From contig NZ_VIKU02000008.1 in NCBI RefSeq assembly GCF_009371985.2, forward strand, positions 37,789 to 101,788: 64,000 nucleotides of DNA. Reading direction: 5' to 3'. A program made the position numbers and the translations under genes. The stretch comes from Pelagihabitans pacificus (GTDB taxonomy: Bacteria; Bacteroidota; Bacteroidia; Flavobacteriales; Flavobacteriaceae). This document shows positions 46,960 to 55,736 of this stretch, in pieces. The first letter of the stretch is position 1, and each line of letters begins with the position of its first letter. The notes under the pieces were generated by a model that was given only the letters and a program-made list of their open reading frames with translations, was not told where the DNA came from and searched no databases.

Positions 46960-46988
46960 TTCTAGTGGTTTTCTGTCAAGAGGTAAAC
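46960..46988 (-). promoter_or_regulatory. Degenerate ECF-type promoter of the collagen-like gene
   Basis: GTTTACC, 15 bp, then ACTAGAAA (minus strand). It differs from the consensus GTTAACC-N15-CAT(T)AAA at one position of the first box, and its second box is poor. Listed because the distance to the ATG fits. Confidence 0.35.
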
Positions 46989-47041
46989 ATCAAGACAAAA
47001 AACTGGGGATAGGTCCCTAGTATATGAGCTGCTATGTTAGT

Positions 47042-47569
47042 TTATCGGAATAAGTCGTTGATGGCCATACCGCTTTCCAACAGTTCGTCGTTGCTGGTAT
47101 TGGTATCATCGTTATGTTCGTTTCCGTCAATGTAGATATCGGGATCGTAGCCGATGTAAAGAATATATTCCGGCGGAAACTCCCCTTCGGCGGGCGAGGA
47201 GGCGTTCCATGCCCTGCTGAACGAAACTTCCAGGGTCTCACCCGCGGCAAGATTGGTAAAACTCCTTTCGGCTACCAGATTTCCCGGTTGGTCGGTAGGG
47301 GTTCCCAAACTGCGTTCGTACAAATAAACTTTTTGTTGCCCCGTTCCGGAGACAAAATTGTCGGCAATATTCTTAATACTGCCGGTAATGGTCGCAACGC
47401 CGACAAAGTCACTGGTCTTTACGACCGAGAACGAAATGGTCTCGACCGCTAGGTCTATGGTCGGGCTGGTCTCTTCCACAATAGGTTCCTCATCCGGATC
47501 ACAGCTTAGAAGTGCGAACGGCAGTATTGCCAGTATTCCTAAAGTTTTTAAAAATTTGAACGTTTTCAT
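47042..47569 (-). CDS. CARDB-like lipoprotein
   Basis: A 175-residue lipoprotein (ILPFALLSCDPDEEP). The mature domain alternates strands and loops (FSVVKTSDFVGVATITGSIKNIADNFVSG, VYLYERS, AAGETLEVSFSRAW, YILYIGYDPDIYIDGNEHNDD) in the manner of a CARDB or Ig-like adhesion domain; it ends in an acidic tail. No enzyme motif. Its upstream region has a perfect copy of the ECF-type promoter, so it should belong to the same regulon as the sigma gene. Confidence 0.7.
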   Translation of the reverse strand: MKTFKFLKTLGILAILPFALLSCDPDEEPIVEETSPTIDLAVETISFSVVKTSDFVGVATITGSIKNIADNFVSGTGQQKVYLYERSLGTPTDQPGNLVAERSFTNLAAGETLEVSFSRAWNASSPAEGEFPPEYILYIGYDPDIYIDGNEHNDDTNTSNDELLESGMAINDLFR

Positions 47570-47593
47570 CGTATTTGTTTTTATGGTTATATC

Positions 47594-47623
47594 CCTTTAT
47601 GTTAGTGAAGTGCAAGGGTTAAC
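47594..47623 (-). promoter_or_regulatory. ECF-type promoter upstream of the CARDB-like gene
   Basis: On the minus strand, GTTAACC (47617-47623), 15 bp, then CATAAAGG (47594-47601). It lies 25-54 bp upstream of the ATG. Confidence 0.75.
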
Positions 47624-47631
47624 ATCGGCAC

Positions 47632-47662
47632 ATAAAAAAACCGAGGTATTGGCCTCGGTTTT
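47632..47662 (-). terminator. Terminator of the Kelch-protein gene
   Basis: ACCGAGG...CCTCGGT stem with a T-run on the minus strand, 22 bp after the stop. Its stem sequence is the same as in the lipB terminator. Confidence 0.8.
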
Positions 47663-47683
47663 CATAGTAACATCACTAGGGTG

Positions 47684-48736
47684 TTACTGGTCGATACTCC
47701 AGATTTTCCCGGTGGCAACGTCTGCCAAGGAACCATCCGGACGGTACCCCCCGAATACCCATAGTTCATTTTTATAGGATAAACCAATATGACTATGAAG
47801 CCCTTTGTAAAAGGGCGGTTTGCCCTCATACCGGGTCCAGTATTTCATATTTTCGGAATACCAAATATCTCCGTAAAAGGTTCGTTTTCCAGAGGCGTCC
47901 CAGCTTTCGCCCCCTATGATCCAGACGTAACCATCATATACGGTAGCCGAGTGGTTTATACGGGGTGCAAAAATATCCGTTGCCGGAGGCTTCTGATACC
48001 AATAGCGTCCATCGGGGCTGGTCCAGACTTCATTGGTCAACCCGCCATCGCGCAGCCAACCACCATACACATAAATGAAGCCATTAAAGACCACTGTTTT
48101 ATAATGGTTACGCACAGGGAATGCAGCTTCGGTTTCCAATCTCCAGTTGCTACCGTCGGAAGAAGACCAGACTTCCTCTTTTTCCCTTCCGTTTCCTCGG
48201 AACACGAATATTCTCTCATTAAAGACCACTGAATTGTTCTGCCCAATGTCTACTAACGGATTTAAGGAAGTAACACGGTTCCAGCGCACCCCGTCGGTCG
48301 AATTCCATATATCGCTAAGGATTTCCCCGGAACTGTCGATTCCTCCAATTAACCAAAGTTGGTCTTTATATACGATGAGGGAATGGTTGTGCCGTTCCGG
48401 AAAGAGGCCTTCGGTAATAAGTTTCCAGTCTTTTCCGTTACGACTGGCCCAGACCTGTGAACTGGAAGTATATGGTGGGGTATGGTCATTGTGGCCACCG
48501 ACCAACCAAAGGTTTCCCTTGAATAAGGCAATCTCATGATTGGCGAAACCACCCATATTACTTGAATTGGCCTGTAAGGTAAAGTCCAGGGGACCGCTTG
48601 GGAACAAAAAACCCTTCCCATTTGTCGCGGTTTCCTCGATGCCATTTTCATCCGGAGTGACGAATAGTTCCTCTTTTTCGCAGGAAATCAGTATTCCTGA
48701 TACCAGTACGATACTCAATAGTTGTAATGTTTTCAT
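47684..48736 (-). CDS. Kelch-repeat lipoprotein (beta-propeller)
   Basis: A 350-residue lipoprotein (SIVLVSGILISCEKEE). Six to seven Kelch units follow, each with a strand such as LWLVGGHNDHT, LWLIGGIDSSGE, IFVFRGNGRE, IYVYGGWLRDG, VWIIGGESWD and LWVFGGYRPDG, and a W-x-S-x-D-G-x-x-W segment between. This is a seven-blade propeller that usually binds glycans or proteins. It lies 11 bp after a small lipoprotein gene and probably shares its ECF-type promoter at 49137-49166. Confidence 0.85.
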   Translation of the reverse strand: MKTLQLLSIVLVSGILISCEKEELFVTPDENGIEETATNGKGFLFPSGPLDFTLQANSSNMGGFANHEIALFKGNLWLVGGHNDHTPPYTSSSQVWASRNGKDWKLITEGLFPERHNHSLIVYKDQLWLIGGIDSSGEILSDIWNSTDGVRWNRVTSLNPLVDIGQNNSVVFNERIFVFRGNGREKEEVWSSSDGSNWRLETEAAFPVRNHYKTVVFNGFIYVYGGWLRDGGLTNEVWTSPDGRYWYQKPPATDIFAPRINHSATVYDGYVWIIGGESWDASGKRTFYGDIWYSENMKYWTRYEGKPPFYKGLHSHIGLSYKNELWVFGGYRPDGSLADVATGKIWSIDQ

Positions 48737-48747
48737 AAGGGTTTGTT

Positions 48748-49113
48748 TTATTTGTTTTGAGGGTCATTGAGACTTTTGTCCATGGCCTCCTTCAATTTTT
48801 TATTGAATACGAGGGCCAACGAATCCTTCTTCTTGGGATCCAGGCTCAGATCGTAGATTTTGTATTGTTCCCGAAGTTCTTTTTTAAGCTCAGGGTCCAT
48901 ATCGCTTTGTTCCAAAAGCTCTATATAGTTGGTAGCTCCGCCGAGGGGATTCTCCGAGGCATCGCCCATTTCGAAGACGGAGTTCAGGATTTTCACCTGC
49001 TCGTCAATAATGTTCATTTGTTTTACCGTATCGGTTTGTTTTTTGTCTTGCGCATGGCAACTTCCCAAAACACCGAATAGACCTACTAGGCTTAAACTGA
49101 TGATTGATTTCAT
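48748..49113 (-). CDS. Small hypothetical lipoprotein
   Basis: A 121-residue protein with lipoprotein signal (SLVGLFGVLGSCHAQ). The mature part is acidic and helical (DMDPELKKELREQYKIYDL). No family recognised. It is the first gene of a two-gene unit with the Kelch lipoprotein and has an ECF-type promoter immediately upstream. Confidence 0.65.
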   Translation of the reverse strand: MKSIISLSLVGLFGVLGSCHAQDKKQTDTVKQMNIIDEQVKILNSVFEMGDASENPLGGATNYIELLEQSDMDPELKKELREQYKIYDLSLDPKKKDSLALVFNKKLKEAMDKSLNDPQNK

Positions 49114-49136
49114 TGTTTGTTATTTTAAGGTTCGCT

Positions 49137-49166
49137 ATTTAATGAAGAAGGTAGGCCTAGGTTAAC
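49137..49166 (-). promoter_or_regulatory. ECF-type promoter upstream of the small lipoprotein-Kelch unit
   Basis: Minus strand: GTTAACC (49160-49166), 15 bp, then CATTAAAT (49137-49144). It lies 24-53 bp upstream of the ATG at 49113. Confidence 0.75.
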
Positions 49167-49183
49167 AAAAGGATTTGGAAATA

Positions 49184-49224
49184 GTAAAAAAAAGACCTGC
49201 TACCTCAATATAGGCAACAGGTCG
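49184..49224 (-). terminator. Terminator of the propeller-lipoprotein gene
   Basis: GACCTGTTGCC...GGTAGCAGGTC stem with a run of T on the minus strand, downstream of the stop at 49246. Confidence 0.85.
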
Positions 49225-49245
49225 CTTCTTTAGGGACGTGTTCGT

Positions 49246-50358
49246 TTAATCAGGGAATACCACTTGCACTACTTTACTGGTGCCTTCTGCCCAATCTTTG
49301 GTACTTAACCAAAAATGGCTGCCATCGAAGGCAATGCCGTTAACGCTTTGGCCTGATAGCTTATAGCTTGCTACAGCCCTGAACTCGGGCGAAGTTATAC
49401 ACTTATGTATCCTATTGCGTTCCGTTAGGTACAAATAACCGTCTTGGTAGTCCAACCCGCCGGGCTGGAAATCCAACCCCACGGTCTTTAGAACCTCTCC
49501 TGGCGAAAGCGCACCATTTGATTTGTAATGATAAAGTGCCTCGGCATTGCTGCTGGATACCCACAGGTTGCCGGGATTGACCGATGCAAGGCCTCGGATC
49601 CAACTGCCCAGCTCTTCGGAATCATAGTAGTGCGTGTTGGAGCTGTAGATATAGGAATAAAACTTATTGGAGCCGTTGCTGCTTTGAAAGAGCTGTTTAA
49701 ATTCCGAATCCGATTTCTCGATTTCTACGGAATAGGCCGAACGGGTGGTGGGCATACGGTCTGCGATCGAAAAGTCGGTAGGGTCTATTTTCAGGATTTC
49801 ACGATCTTCCGAATAGAACCCCAGCAGATAGGTGCCATCAAAGGCAATATCTACGTCCCTTTCCCACGGCACCACTCCTTCATTCAACATAGATAGGGGC
49901 TTGACCCAAGTATCGGCATCGGGTGCGGACGAAGCCCTTTCAAATTTTACCGGATCTGCCTCGTAAGGGAGTATGATGGTGAGCTCATCGCCCTCCAGGG
50001 AATAGTTATATATGGGGGTACCGCCCTCACCGCCGCCACTCAGGGTGATTTGATTTTCGGAGACGGTGATGTTGGTGTTGAAATCGCTCCGGAATCCCAG
50101 TTCATCCTCGTCGAGAATATCGATGGTATTGTCCTCGTTGATAAAGACGTATTTCGTATCGCCTCCGCCAATGGATCCGCTTTTGGCTTCCCAAATACCA
50201 AAAACGGTAGGCGTTTCTTCGGATGTTGGGCCAGGAGTTTCCATAGTGTCCGGCAACGGTTGTATTTCCGGACCATCATCCTTGCTACAGCTTACCAGGC
50301 TCAGGATAGTGAACAGCCCGAGCAATCTCCAATTGTTTTTAAATGTCAATGTTTTCAT
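49246..50358 (-). CDS. Lipoprotein with lipocalin-like and propeller-like domains
   Basis: A 370-residue lipoprotein (SLVSCSKDDGPE). A Pro/Thr/Glu-rich linker is followed by a lipocalin-like beta domain at about residues 52-135 (GIWEAKSGSIGGGDTKYVFINEDNTIDIL). The rest (about 150-370) is a YVTN/NHL-type propeller, with strands such as LNEGVVPWERDVDIAFDGTYLLGFYS, NLWVSSSNAEALYHY and SVNGIAFDGSHFWLST. No enzyme motif. It is divergent from the ECF sigma gene and carries its promoter element. Confidence 0.7.
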   Translation of the reverse strand: MKTLTFKNNWRLLGLFTILSLVSCSKDDGPEIQPLPDTMETPGPTSEETPTVFGIWEAKSGSIGGGDTKYVFINEDNTIDILDEDELGFRSDFNTNITVSENQITLSGGGEGGTPIYNYSLEGDELTIILPYEADPVKFERASSAPDADTWVKPLSMLNEGVVPWERDVDIAFDGTYLLGFYSEDREILKIDPTDFSIADRMPTTRSAYSVEIEKSDSEFKQLFQSSNGSNKFYSYIYSSNTHYYDSEELGSWIRGLASVNPGNLWVSSSNAEALYHYKSNGALSPGEVLKTVGLDFQPGGLDYQDGYLYLTERNRIHKCITSPEFRAVASYKLSGQSVNGIAFDGSHFWLSTKDWAEGTSKVVQVVFPD

Positions 50359-50384
50359 AATGCTAAAATTTGATATTTTGCCTC

Positions 50385-50412
50385 TTTATGGCAGTGCGGA
50401 TAAAAGGTTAAC
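50385..50412 (-). promoter_or_regulatory. ECF-type promoter upstream of the propeller-lipoprotein
   Basis: Minus strand: GTTAACC (50406-50412), 15 bp, then CATAAA (50385-50390). The ATG is 27 bp after the second box. Confidence 0.78.
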
Positions 50413-50543
50413 AGGAACGGGATTTATTTTATCGCTCAGATTTCAAGTTGTAATACGATTACTACAAACCCTTGTTTTTCAGGGGTTTTATGCACTAGGT
50501 GAATTTTCTTCCTATAAAAAATGTTAAATTAGCCTCAATGGGT

Positions 50544-50571
50544 GTTAACCTTTTTTATTCCCTTTCATAAA
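50544..50571 (+). promoter_or_regulatory. ECF-type promoter of the sigma gene itself
   Basis: Plus strand: GTTAACC (50544-50550), 15 bp, then CATAAA (50566-50571). It is the same element as at the five neighbouring units, so the sigma factor probably transcribes its own gene. The predicted start codon is only 2 bp after it (see findings). Confidence 0.75.
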
Positions 50572-50572
50572 A

Positions 50573-51142
50573 GTGCAAGCAATACGAAGAACGATTAGGC
50601 TGGAAGACGTTAGGCAGGGTTCCGATGAGGTACTGCGGCAGGTGTACGAGGAGAATCGGGACAAGTTCCTGAATTTCGCGCGGAGGTATGACCTGCCGGA
50701 AGAGGAAAATGTTGATGTATACCAAGATGCCTTTATCATTTTTCACGATAACGTGATGAGTGGAAAGTTGGAAACCCTGACCAGCAGTATTTCGACCTAT
50801 CTCTTCAGTATTGGAAAATATTTGATTTTTGATCGGATGAGGAAGAATAAAAAAACAGTGGGGTCCCAGTTTAACATGGATATTGTAAAAGACGAGGACC
50901 ACTTGATAGAGAACTTGGATATCGAGGAAGGAAGCCTGACCTCGGAACAACAACTGTTGCGAAAACACTTTGATAGCTTGGGAAAAAAATGTCAGGAATT
51001 GTTAACACTCTTCTATTATCGAGGCTATACCATCCAGGAAATTATGGAAGCCGAACATTACAATAGTGAAAACGTAGTGAAAAGTGCTAAATCACGCTGT
51101 TTGAAAAGCTTAAAGGAACGGATCGCGGCCAATAGTATGTAA
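50573..51142 (+). CDS. ECF sigma-70 factor
   Basis: A 189-residue sigma factor of the extracytoplasmic-function class. Region 2 is at about residues 12-85 (LRQVYEENRDKFLNFARRYDL, YLFSIGKYLIFDRMRKNKKT), and region 4 at about 118-180 (LTLFYYRGYTIQEIMEAEHYNSENVVKSAKSRCLKSLKERI). The best available start is GTG 50573; it almost touches the promoter, so the mRNA may be leaderless or the start may lie a little downstream. It is followed after 1 bp by the anti-sigma-like gene. It should direct transcription of the surrounding surface-protein genes. Confidence 0.93.
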   Translation: MQAIRRTIRLEDVRQGSDEVLRQVYEENRDKFLNFARRYDLPEEENVDVYQDAFIIFHDNVMSGKLETLTSSISTYLFSIGKYLIFDRMRKNKKTVGSQFNMDIVKDEDHLIENLDIEEGSLTSEQQLLRKHFDSLGKKCQELLTLFYYRGYTIQEIMEAEHYNSENVVKSAKSRCLKSLKERIAANSM

Positions 51143-51143
51143 A

Positions 51144-51878
51144 ATGGATAAGGAAACCCTCATATATCGATATTTTGCCAACGAACTCGACAAGGAAGGG
51201 GAGGCGGTTTTGAACCAGCTTTTGGATAGCGATACCGAGTTCCGGAAACGGTTCGAGTTTGAAAAAAGCCTCAAAAAGGTAATCCGGCATAAAAAGGGGG
51301 AGGACCTGAAGGCGAAACTGAACAGTTTCGAGGTCGACATTGCCAAAAAATCACCTAGCTCCAAACCCAAAGGCGGATTTAGAAACTGGTCCATTGCGGC
51401 CTCGATTGCCCTATTGATCGGTTTGGGATGGGTGGGCTTCAATACCTTTTTGGGAACTAGCTCCGATGCCTTGTACGAAGAGCACTTTAGGGCGTACCCC
51501 AATACGGTGTACACCATTACTAGGGGCGACACCGACGATTCCCTGGAGCGAAAGGCCTTTGTGGCCTACGAATCGGGCGATTACGAGTCGGCCATCGATT
51601 ATCTCGAGGAGTTAAAAGGGGAAGAAAACAAAGCGTATATCGCATTCTATATGGCACAATCCCATTTGAACCTGGGCAATACGGAGGCCGCCCTGGCCTT
51701 GTTCCAACAAATTATGGATTCGGAAAAAGAGTTTGAAGCGGAAGCCCATTGGTATACCGCGCTGGCTCACTTAAAAAATGGGGACAAAGAGAACGCCACC
51801 AGATATCTTCAAAAATTAACGGCCGGTTTTGACTACAACCGGGAACGGGCGGAGGCATTGTTGCAAAAAATAGATTAG
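51144..51878 (+). CDS. Anti-sigma-like membrane protein with periplasmic TPRs
   Basis: A 244-residue protein directly after the sigma gene. The N-terminal cytoplasmic part (YRYFANELDKEGEAVLNQLLDSDTEFRKRFEFE) is arranged as in anti-sigma factors of Bacteroidota. A membrane helix spans about residues 91-108 (SIAASIALLIGLGWVGF). The periplasmic domain is made of TPR helices (AYESGDYESAIDYLEEL, AFYMAQSHLNLGNTEAALALFQQIM, YTALAHLKNGDKENA). I infer that it holds the sigma factor and senses an external partner through TPRs. The stop codon overlaps that of the convergent CHAT gene. Confidence 0.85.
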   Translation: MDKETLIYRYFANELDKEGEAVLNQLLDSDTEFRKRFEFEKSLKKVIRHKKGEDLKAKLNSFEVDIAKKSPSSKPKGGFRNWSIAASIALLIGLGWVGFNTFLGTSSDALYEEHFRAYPNTVYTITRGDTDDSLERKAFVAYESGDYESAIDYLEELKGEENKAYIAFYMAQSHLNLGNTEAALALFQQIMDSEKEFEAEAHWYTALAHLKNGDKENATRYLQKLTAGFDYNRERAEALLQKID

Positions 51879-54673
51879 GCCGCTTTTTTGCGGACCCAGT
51901 AAACGGTTCCCACTACCAATACCAGACCTCCAACAAACCACACCCAGTTATGATCGGTCTTGTGAATAGGCTCCATATTGCCGGAAATGACATAACCCGC
52001 CCAATAGTAGGGGTGTTGCCGCGCATTTTGGTTGTTGTTTTTCAAAAAGACAAGTTTGGCCTGCCTTAGTGCTTCGTCTTTGGAGGCTCCTTCGGCCAGA
52101 TACCGGTAAAAATCGCCCATAATCTCGGAAGATGAAGCATCATTGACCTTCCAAAGGGTGCTGGCGATGCTTTTGGCGCCGCTGTAGAAAAAAGCCCTGG
52201 CGAGGCTCAAAAAACCTTCACCCCGCTTGAGTTCCCCGATACCCGTTTCACAGGCACTTAGGGTAACAAGATTGGCTTTAAGTTCTAAATTATAAATATC
52301 CTTTACATAAAGAAGAAAGTCTTTTTCTGATTTTGGAGTGAATGCCAAGTAGGAGTATTCGGGAGACATATCGTTAAAGTCACCATGGGTTGCCAGATGC
52401 AGCATATCAAAATTTTGGAGATTCGAAGAAAAGTTTGTCAAGGAAGCGTCTTGATTCACCAGAGCGCTTCCCTCAAAAAAGGACATTATTTGTTCTACCT
52501 CCGATTTATTGTGGGGAAGGGCTGAAAGTGTATTTCGTGTGGTTCCAGGTTCGACTTTTATTCCGTTAAAGGTAGGAGCCACCGCTAGGAGGTAGTTTTT
52601 TTCTTTCTTTGTCTGTTTCAGTTCTTGTAACAAAGCCTCCGAGTTTGCATAGTAAATCGAAGTGCTCTCAACTAGATATTCAATGGTGTTCTCCCCTATG
52701 TTTAGTGCGCCAAAGGGGAGATAGTTGAGGGGTCCATCGGGCATAATACGGATATTTGAAAACGATCGTTCTTCAAGGTGAGGCTTCAAAATAGTAGCAT
52801 AAATTTCATATCCCTCCTTAGCGAGATTCCCAATATCGGATTTGGAGTTTTTGCACATTCTATAGAAGGCGCTTATTTTTTCCGCAAATAAGCTATCTAT
52901 CGGTGTTCTATAAAATGAGTTTTTTTCCTTCGAAATCCCAATGGAATAGAGGGCATTGTTTCCATAGAAATAGGAGATTATAAGTTCCGCCTGGTTTAGG
53001 TTTTCTCTAACTTCCGCCAAGGTAGGAACATGGGAGTTATATTTTAAATTGAAATACTGCCGATGCTCTTTTTCAATTAATTTAATCAATCCCCGATATT
53101 GGTTCCTTATGTCAAAAAGCTCATCTCTCAAAAAGGTCTTCTGATCACTACCAAGATCGATTTGTTTCTCAAGCATGGATATTTTGGACTTCAGCTCGGA
53201 TTCACGCTCCAACAGTTCCTTAGGTATCTGCGAAAACTCGCTGGCACGTGCACTTAGAATAGCATCTAACAATACAACGCTTTTGCTTTTTTCAAAGAAA
53301 TGAAACGCTTGTTCTAGGTAGTCCTGGCGATTGGACTTCCGATAAAGTGAATAGAGGGCTTGAAGCCCATGTTCAAAAGTGGGGAAGGCATCTTCAATTA
53401 AAAATGCTTTATCCTTCTCGTTTTTGAATTTTGGTTTTAAAGAATCCAATGTGGCAACGGAGGTCTCTACGGCATGCAAGGCCATTAACCGGCTTGATTC
53501 TTCCTTCATCGAGTTTAAAACTTGGGCCTTGCCGTTAAGTAATTTTAACAATAGTTGTTTTTGCGCCGTTTGGTAGGGCCTAGGATTTTCATCAAATTCG
53601 TCGGAGTTAAAATTTGGTGTTAATTCCCGAAGTCCTTTTTGGTACGTAGCAAGCGATTTCTCCGGTTGACCCAATTCAAATTGAAAATCGCCTATTCTTT
53701 TGAGAATTACCGGTTTTTGTTCTTGAGGTGCCAATTCCAAGGCCCGACCAAAAGAATTTAATGCTTGCTCGTTTTTGTTTTCAACTATAAGAATTTCCCC
53801 TTTGGTCTTGAAATAGCGGTAGGCAAAGGGATCTTGAGGTATCTTGTACTTATCATATTTATCAAGGAAAAAATATGCACTATCGATTTTTCCAAGATCG
53901 CTGTAAGCCTTTGCAAGCAAAAAACTGGTAGTTATAATACTGTTTCGATTTCGGGAAGTAAAGTTTTGTTCGGAGTATTTTAGGGTAGTTAACCATAGTT
54001 TTTTGGCTTCCTCGATTTTTTTTTGGATGTACAGCGAATTGGCATACAGATTATATACGCGATGCAGACCGGCGACGTCGTCCGGTTGTGCCTGAGCGAA
54101 TAGCCGAATGTTTTTTTGATAATATTCGTCAGCTATTTGAAACCTGTTTTGAAGGGCATTCATTTTGGCAATAAAACTGTAACTGGTCGATAAAAAGTTG
54201 ACATTATCCGGTGTTTGCAAGTATTCTGGCTTTTCTGTAATTTTTTGTACTATGGTATCAAAGAATAGCTCAGATTTATTGAACTCTTCCAGTTTGTGAA
54301 AATAGTTGCCTCGGTGATATAACAAATAATTTCGTTGAAAATCTCCTCGGTCTGGAAGGGTATCCAATTTGTCCCCGTGGACAGCAAGTAAGGAATCCAG
54401 TTCTTGGATTACTCCTTTCATCTTATCGAAATCGTAGTGAAAACTGGCGATGTTGCCAATACTGAGAAGAGCATCAATGCCATAGATAGTATCGTCGTTT
54501 GATAATCCGAGTTTTCTGGCTTCTTCAAAATAGTAGTATGCGGAGTCTTTGCGGGTATAGTAGTGTTCAAAGGCTTTGCTTTCCAGATATGCAAGTCGGT
54601 CCTCGTATTCTTGACCAAATACTGAAGCGCTTAATGCGACAAAAATTAGAACAAAAGGTTTTTTAATGATCAA
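51875..54673 (-). CDS. Secreted TPR-CHAT protease with C-terminal membrane anchor
   Basis: A 932-residue protein starting with TTG, since no ATG or GTG in frame precedes the signal peptide (residues 1-20). About residues 30-420 are TPR helices; a coiled coil follows. The CHAT domain is at about 640-905: HLATHGDF has the catalytic His (about 763), and LSACETGIGELKRGEGFLSLARAFFYSGA the Cys (about 808). The end is a membrane helix (WVWFVGGLVLVVGTVYW) and RKKAA, so the body faces the periplasm. CHAT proteases are caspase relatives. It shares its stop with the anti-sigma-like gene. Confidence 0.9.
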   Translation of the reverse strand: MIIKKPFVLIFVALSASVFGQEYEDRLAYLESKAFEHYYTRKDSAYYYFEEARKLGLSNDDTIYGIDALLSIGNIASFHYDFDKMKGVIQELDSLLAVHGDKLDTLPDRGDFQRNYLLYHRGNYFHKLEEFNKSELFFDTIVQKITEKPEYLQTPDNVNFLSTSYSFIAKMNALQNRFQIADEYYQKNIRLFAQAQPDDVAGLHRVYNLYANSLYIQKKIEEAKKLWLTTLKYSEQNFTSRNRNSIITTSFLLAKAYSDLGKIDSAYFFLDKYDKYKIPQDPFAYRYFKTKGEILIVENKNEQALNSFGRALELAPQEQKPVILKRIGDFQFELGQPEKSLATYQKGLRELTPNFNSDEFDENPRPYQTAQKQLLLKLLNGKAQVLNSMKEESSRLMALHAVETSVATLDSLKPKFKNEKDKAFLIEDAFPTFEHGLQALYSLYRKSNRQDYLEQAFHFFEKSKSVVLLDAILSARASEFSQIPKELLERESELKSKISMLEKQIDLGSDQKTFLRDELFDIRNQYRGLIKLIEKEHRQYFNLKYNSHVPTLAEVRENLNQAELIISYFYGNNALYSIGISKEKNSFYRTPIDSLFAEKISAFYRMCKNSKSDIGNLAKEGYEIYATILKPHLEERSFSNIRIMPDGPLNYLPFGALNIGENTIEYLVESTSIYYANSEALLQELKQTKKEKNYLLAVAPTFNGIKVEPGTTRNTLSALPHNKSEVEQIMSFFEGSALVNQDASLTNFSSNLQNFDMLHLATHGDFNDMSPEYSYLAFTPKSEKDFLLYVKDIYNLELKANLVTLSACETGIGELKRGEGFLSLARAFFYSGAKSIASTLWKVNDASSSEIMGDFYRYLAEGASKDEALRQAKLVFLKNNNQNARQHPYYWAGYVISGNMEPIHKTDHNWVWFVGGLVLVVGTVYWVRKKAA

Positions 54674-54768
54674 AGCACTTTTCTAGTAATTTAAAAATAA
54701 GAAAACTATGCGATAAAGAGCTGCAGATGAATATGGATAGGTTGAAAAGTACCTTTGAATTATCCAAA

Positions 54769-54803
54769 AAAACAAAAAACCCCTATTATTAGGGGTTTGG
54801 TTT
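54769..54803 (-). terminator. Terminator of the coiled-coil lipoprotein gene
   Basis: AAACCCCTAATAATAGGGGTTT followed by a T-rich run on the minus strand, 25 bp past the stop at 54828. Confidence 0.85.
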
Positions 54804-54827
54804 ATTGAGGAATATTAATATGTCACT

Positions 54828-55460
54828 TCAATCTATTCTCGAATCGATGAAACTTTGCTGTAGATTACCTTGCTGATCCTCCGTGAAGACTTGGATAAAA
54901 ATGCTCCCCCTGTATTCCTGATCGTACCAATTTAGGTTCACGAAGTTTAAAAGCCCGTCCAAACCGTCCAATGGTTCAGGATTACCATCGGTCTCGGCAA
55001 TGACTTCCTGATTTTCAGAATAAATTATCAATTGAAAATTTGTATATGTCGGGGGTGGTGTTACAATAACAATGTCTAACCAGTCAGTACAGCTTTGCGG
55101 TGAAGGACATGGTGGCGGGGGCGGCATGGGCCGTACCCTAAAAACTTGTTCTCGATACTCCGAAATAAAATCTATTTCTTCCTGATTTGAGGTCCTTTCA
55201 TTTTTGGCTTCCTCTAAGCGTTCTTCATCTTTGGCATCTCCTTGGCCCGAACCAATTCTATCATTCAACTCTTCAATTTCTGCATCGAGAGCCATAATAC
55301 GGTTCTCCAAAAAAGCGGTTCTGAAATCGTCAAAATACAGGTAATTGGTTTCTGTGAGTATTCCCTCATAAGGTTCTTCCTCACCTCCGCCATGATAATC
55401 CTTTACACAGGATACTACGAGAGCCAGCAGTAGCGTGCTAAATAGTACTTTCGTTTTCAT
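54828..55460 (-). CDS. Coiled-coil lipoprotein
   Basis: A 210-residue protein with lipoprotein signal (LLLALVVSCVKDY). The central part (residues about 55-100) is a coiled coil: LENRIMALDAEIEELNDRI and DEERLEEAKNERTSN. A proline stretch (RPMPPPPPCPSPQSCTDW) follows, then a beta-rich end (QLIIYSENQEVIAE). No family recognised. Its upstream region has the ECF-type promoter, with a 16-bp spacer. Confidence 0.7.
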   Translation of the reverse strand: MKTKVLFSTLLLALVVSCVKDYHGGGEEEPYEGILTETNYLYFDDFRTAFLENRIMALDAEIEELNDRIGSGQGDAKDEERLEEAKNERTSNQEEIDFISEYREQVFRVRPMPPPPPCPSPQSCTDWLDIVIVTPPPTYTNFQLIIYSENQEVIAETDGNPEPLDGLDGLLNFVNLNWYDQEYRGSIFIQVFTEDQQGNLQQSFIDSRID

Positions 55461-55483
55461 AATTGTCGTTTATAGTTTATTCT

Positions 55484-55512
55484 TTTATGGTTCGATTATT
55501 CAAAAGGTTAAC
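55484..55512 (-). promoter_or_regulatory. ECF-type promoter upstream of the coiled-coil lipoprotein
   Basis: Minus strand: GTTAACC (55506-55512), 16 bp, then CATAAA (55484-55489). The ATG at 55460 is 24 bp beyond the second box. Confidence 0.72.
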
Positions 55513-55686
55513 ATGGTTGCTTCCAAAACTTTCCGCCATACGAGCGAGGAGGTCTGTTTTCGAAGAAGTCACAAGTTAGCTTTGGCAACCTGTAAAACTA
55601 AAAATTATGTATCGTTGGCAAAATATTCTGTATCAATGGTCCTATTTTATAGGTGATTGGAACTATTAGGGCTTGAAAGCATTGTA

Positions 55687-55717
55687 GGAAAAAAAACCAG
55701 GCGCCAAGCCTGGCTTC
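55687..55717 (-). terminator. Terminator of the DUF3108-like gene
   Basis: GCCAGGC-ttggc-GCCTGGT followed by T7 on the minus strand, 20 bp after the stop. Confidence 0.8.
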
Positions 55718-55736
55718 TTACTTATAAAGAATTTGC

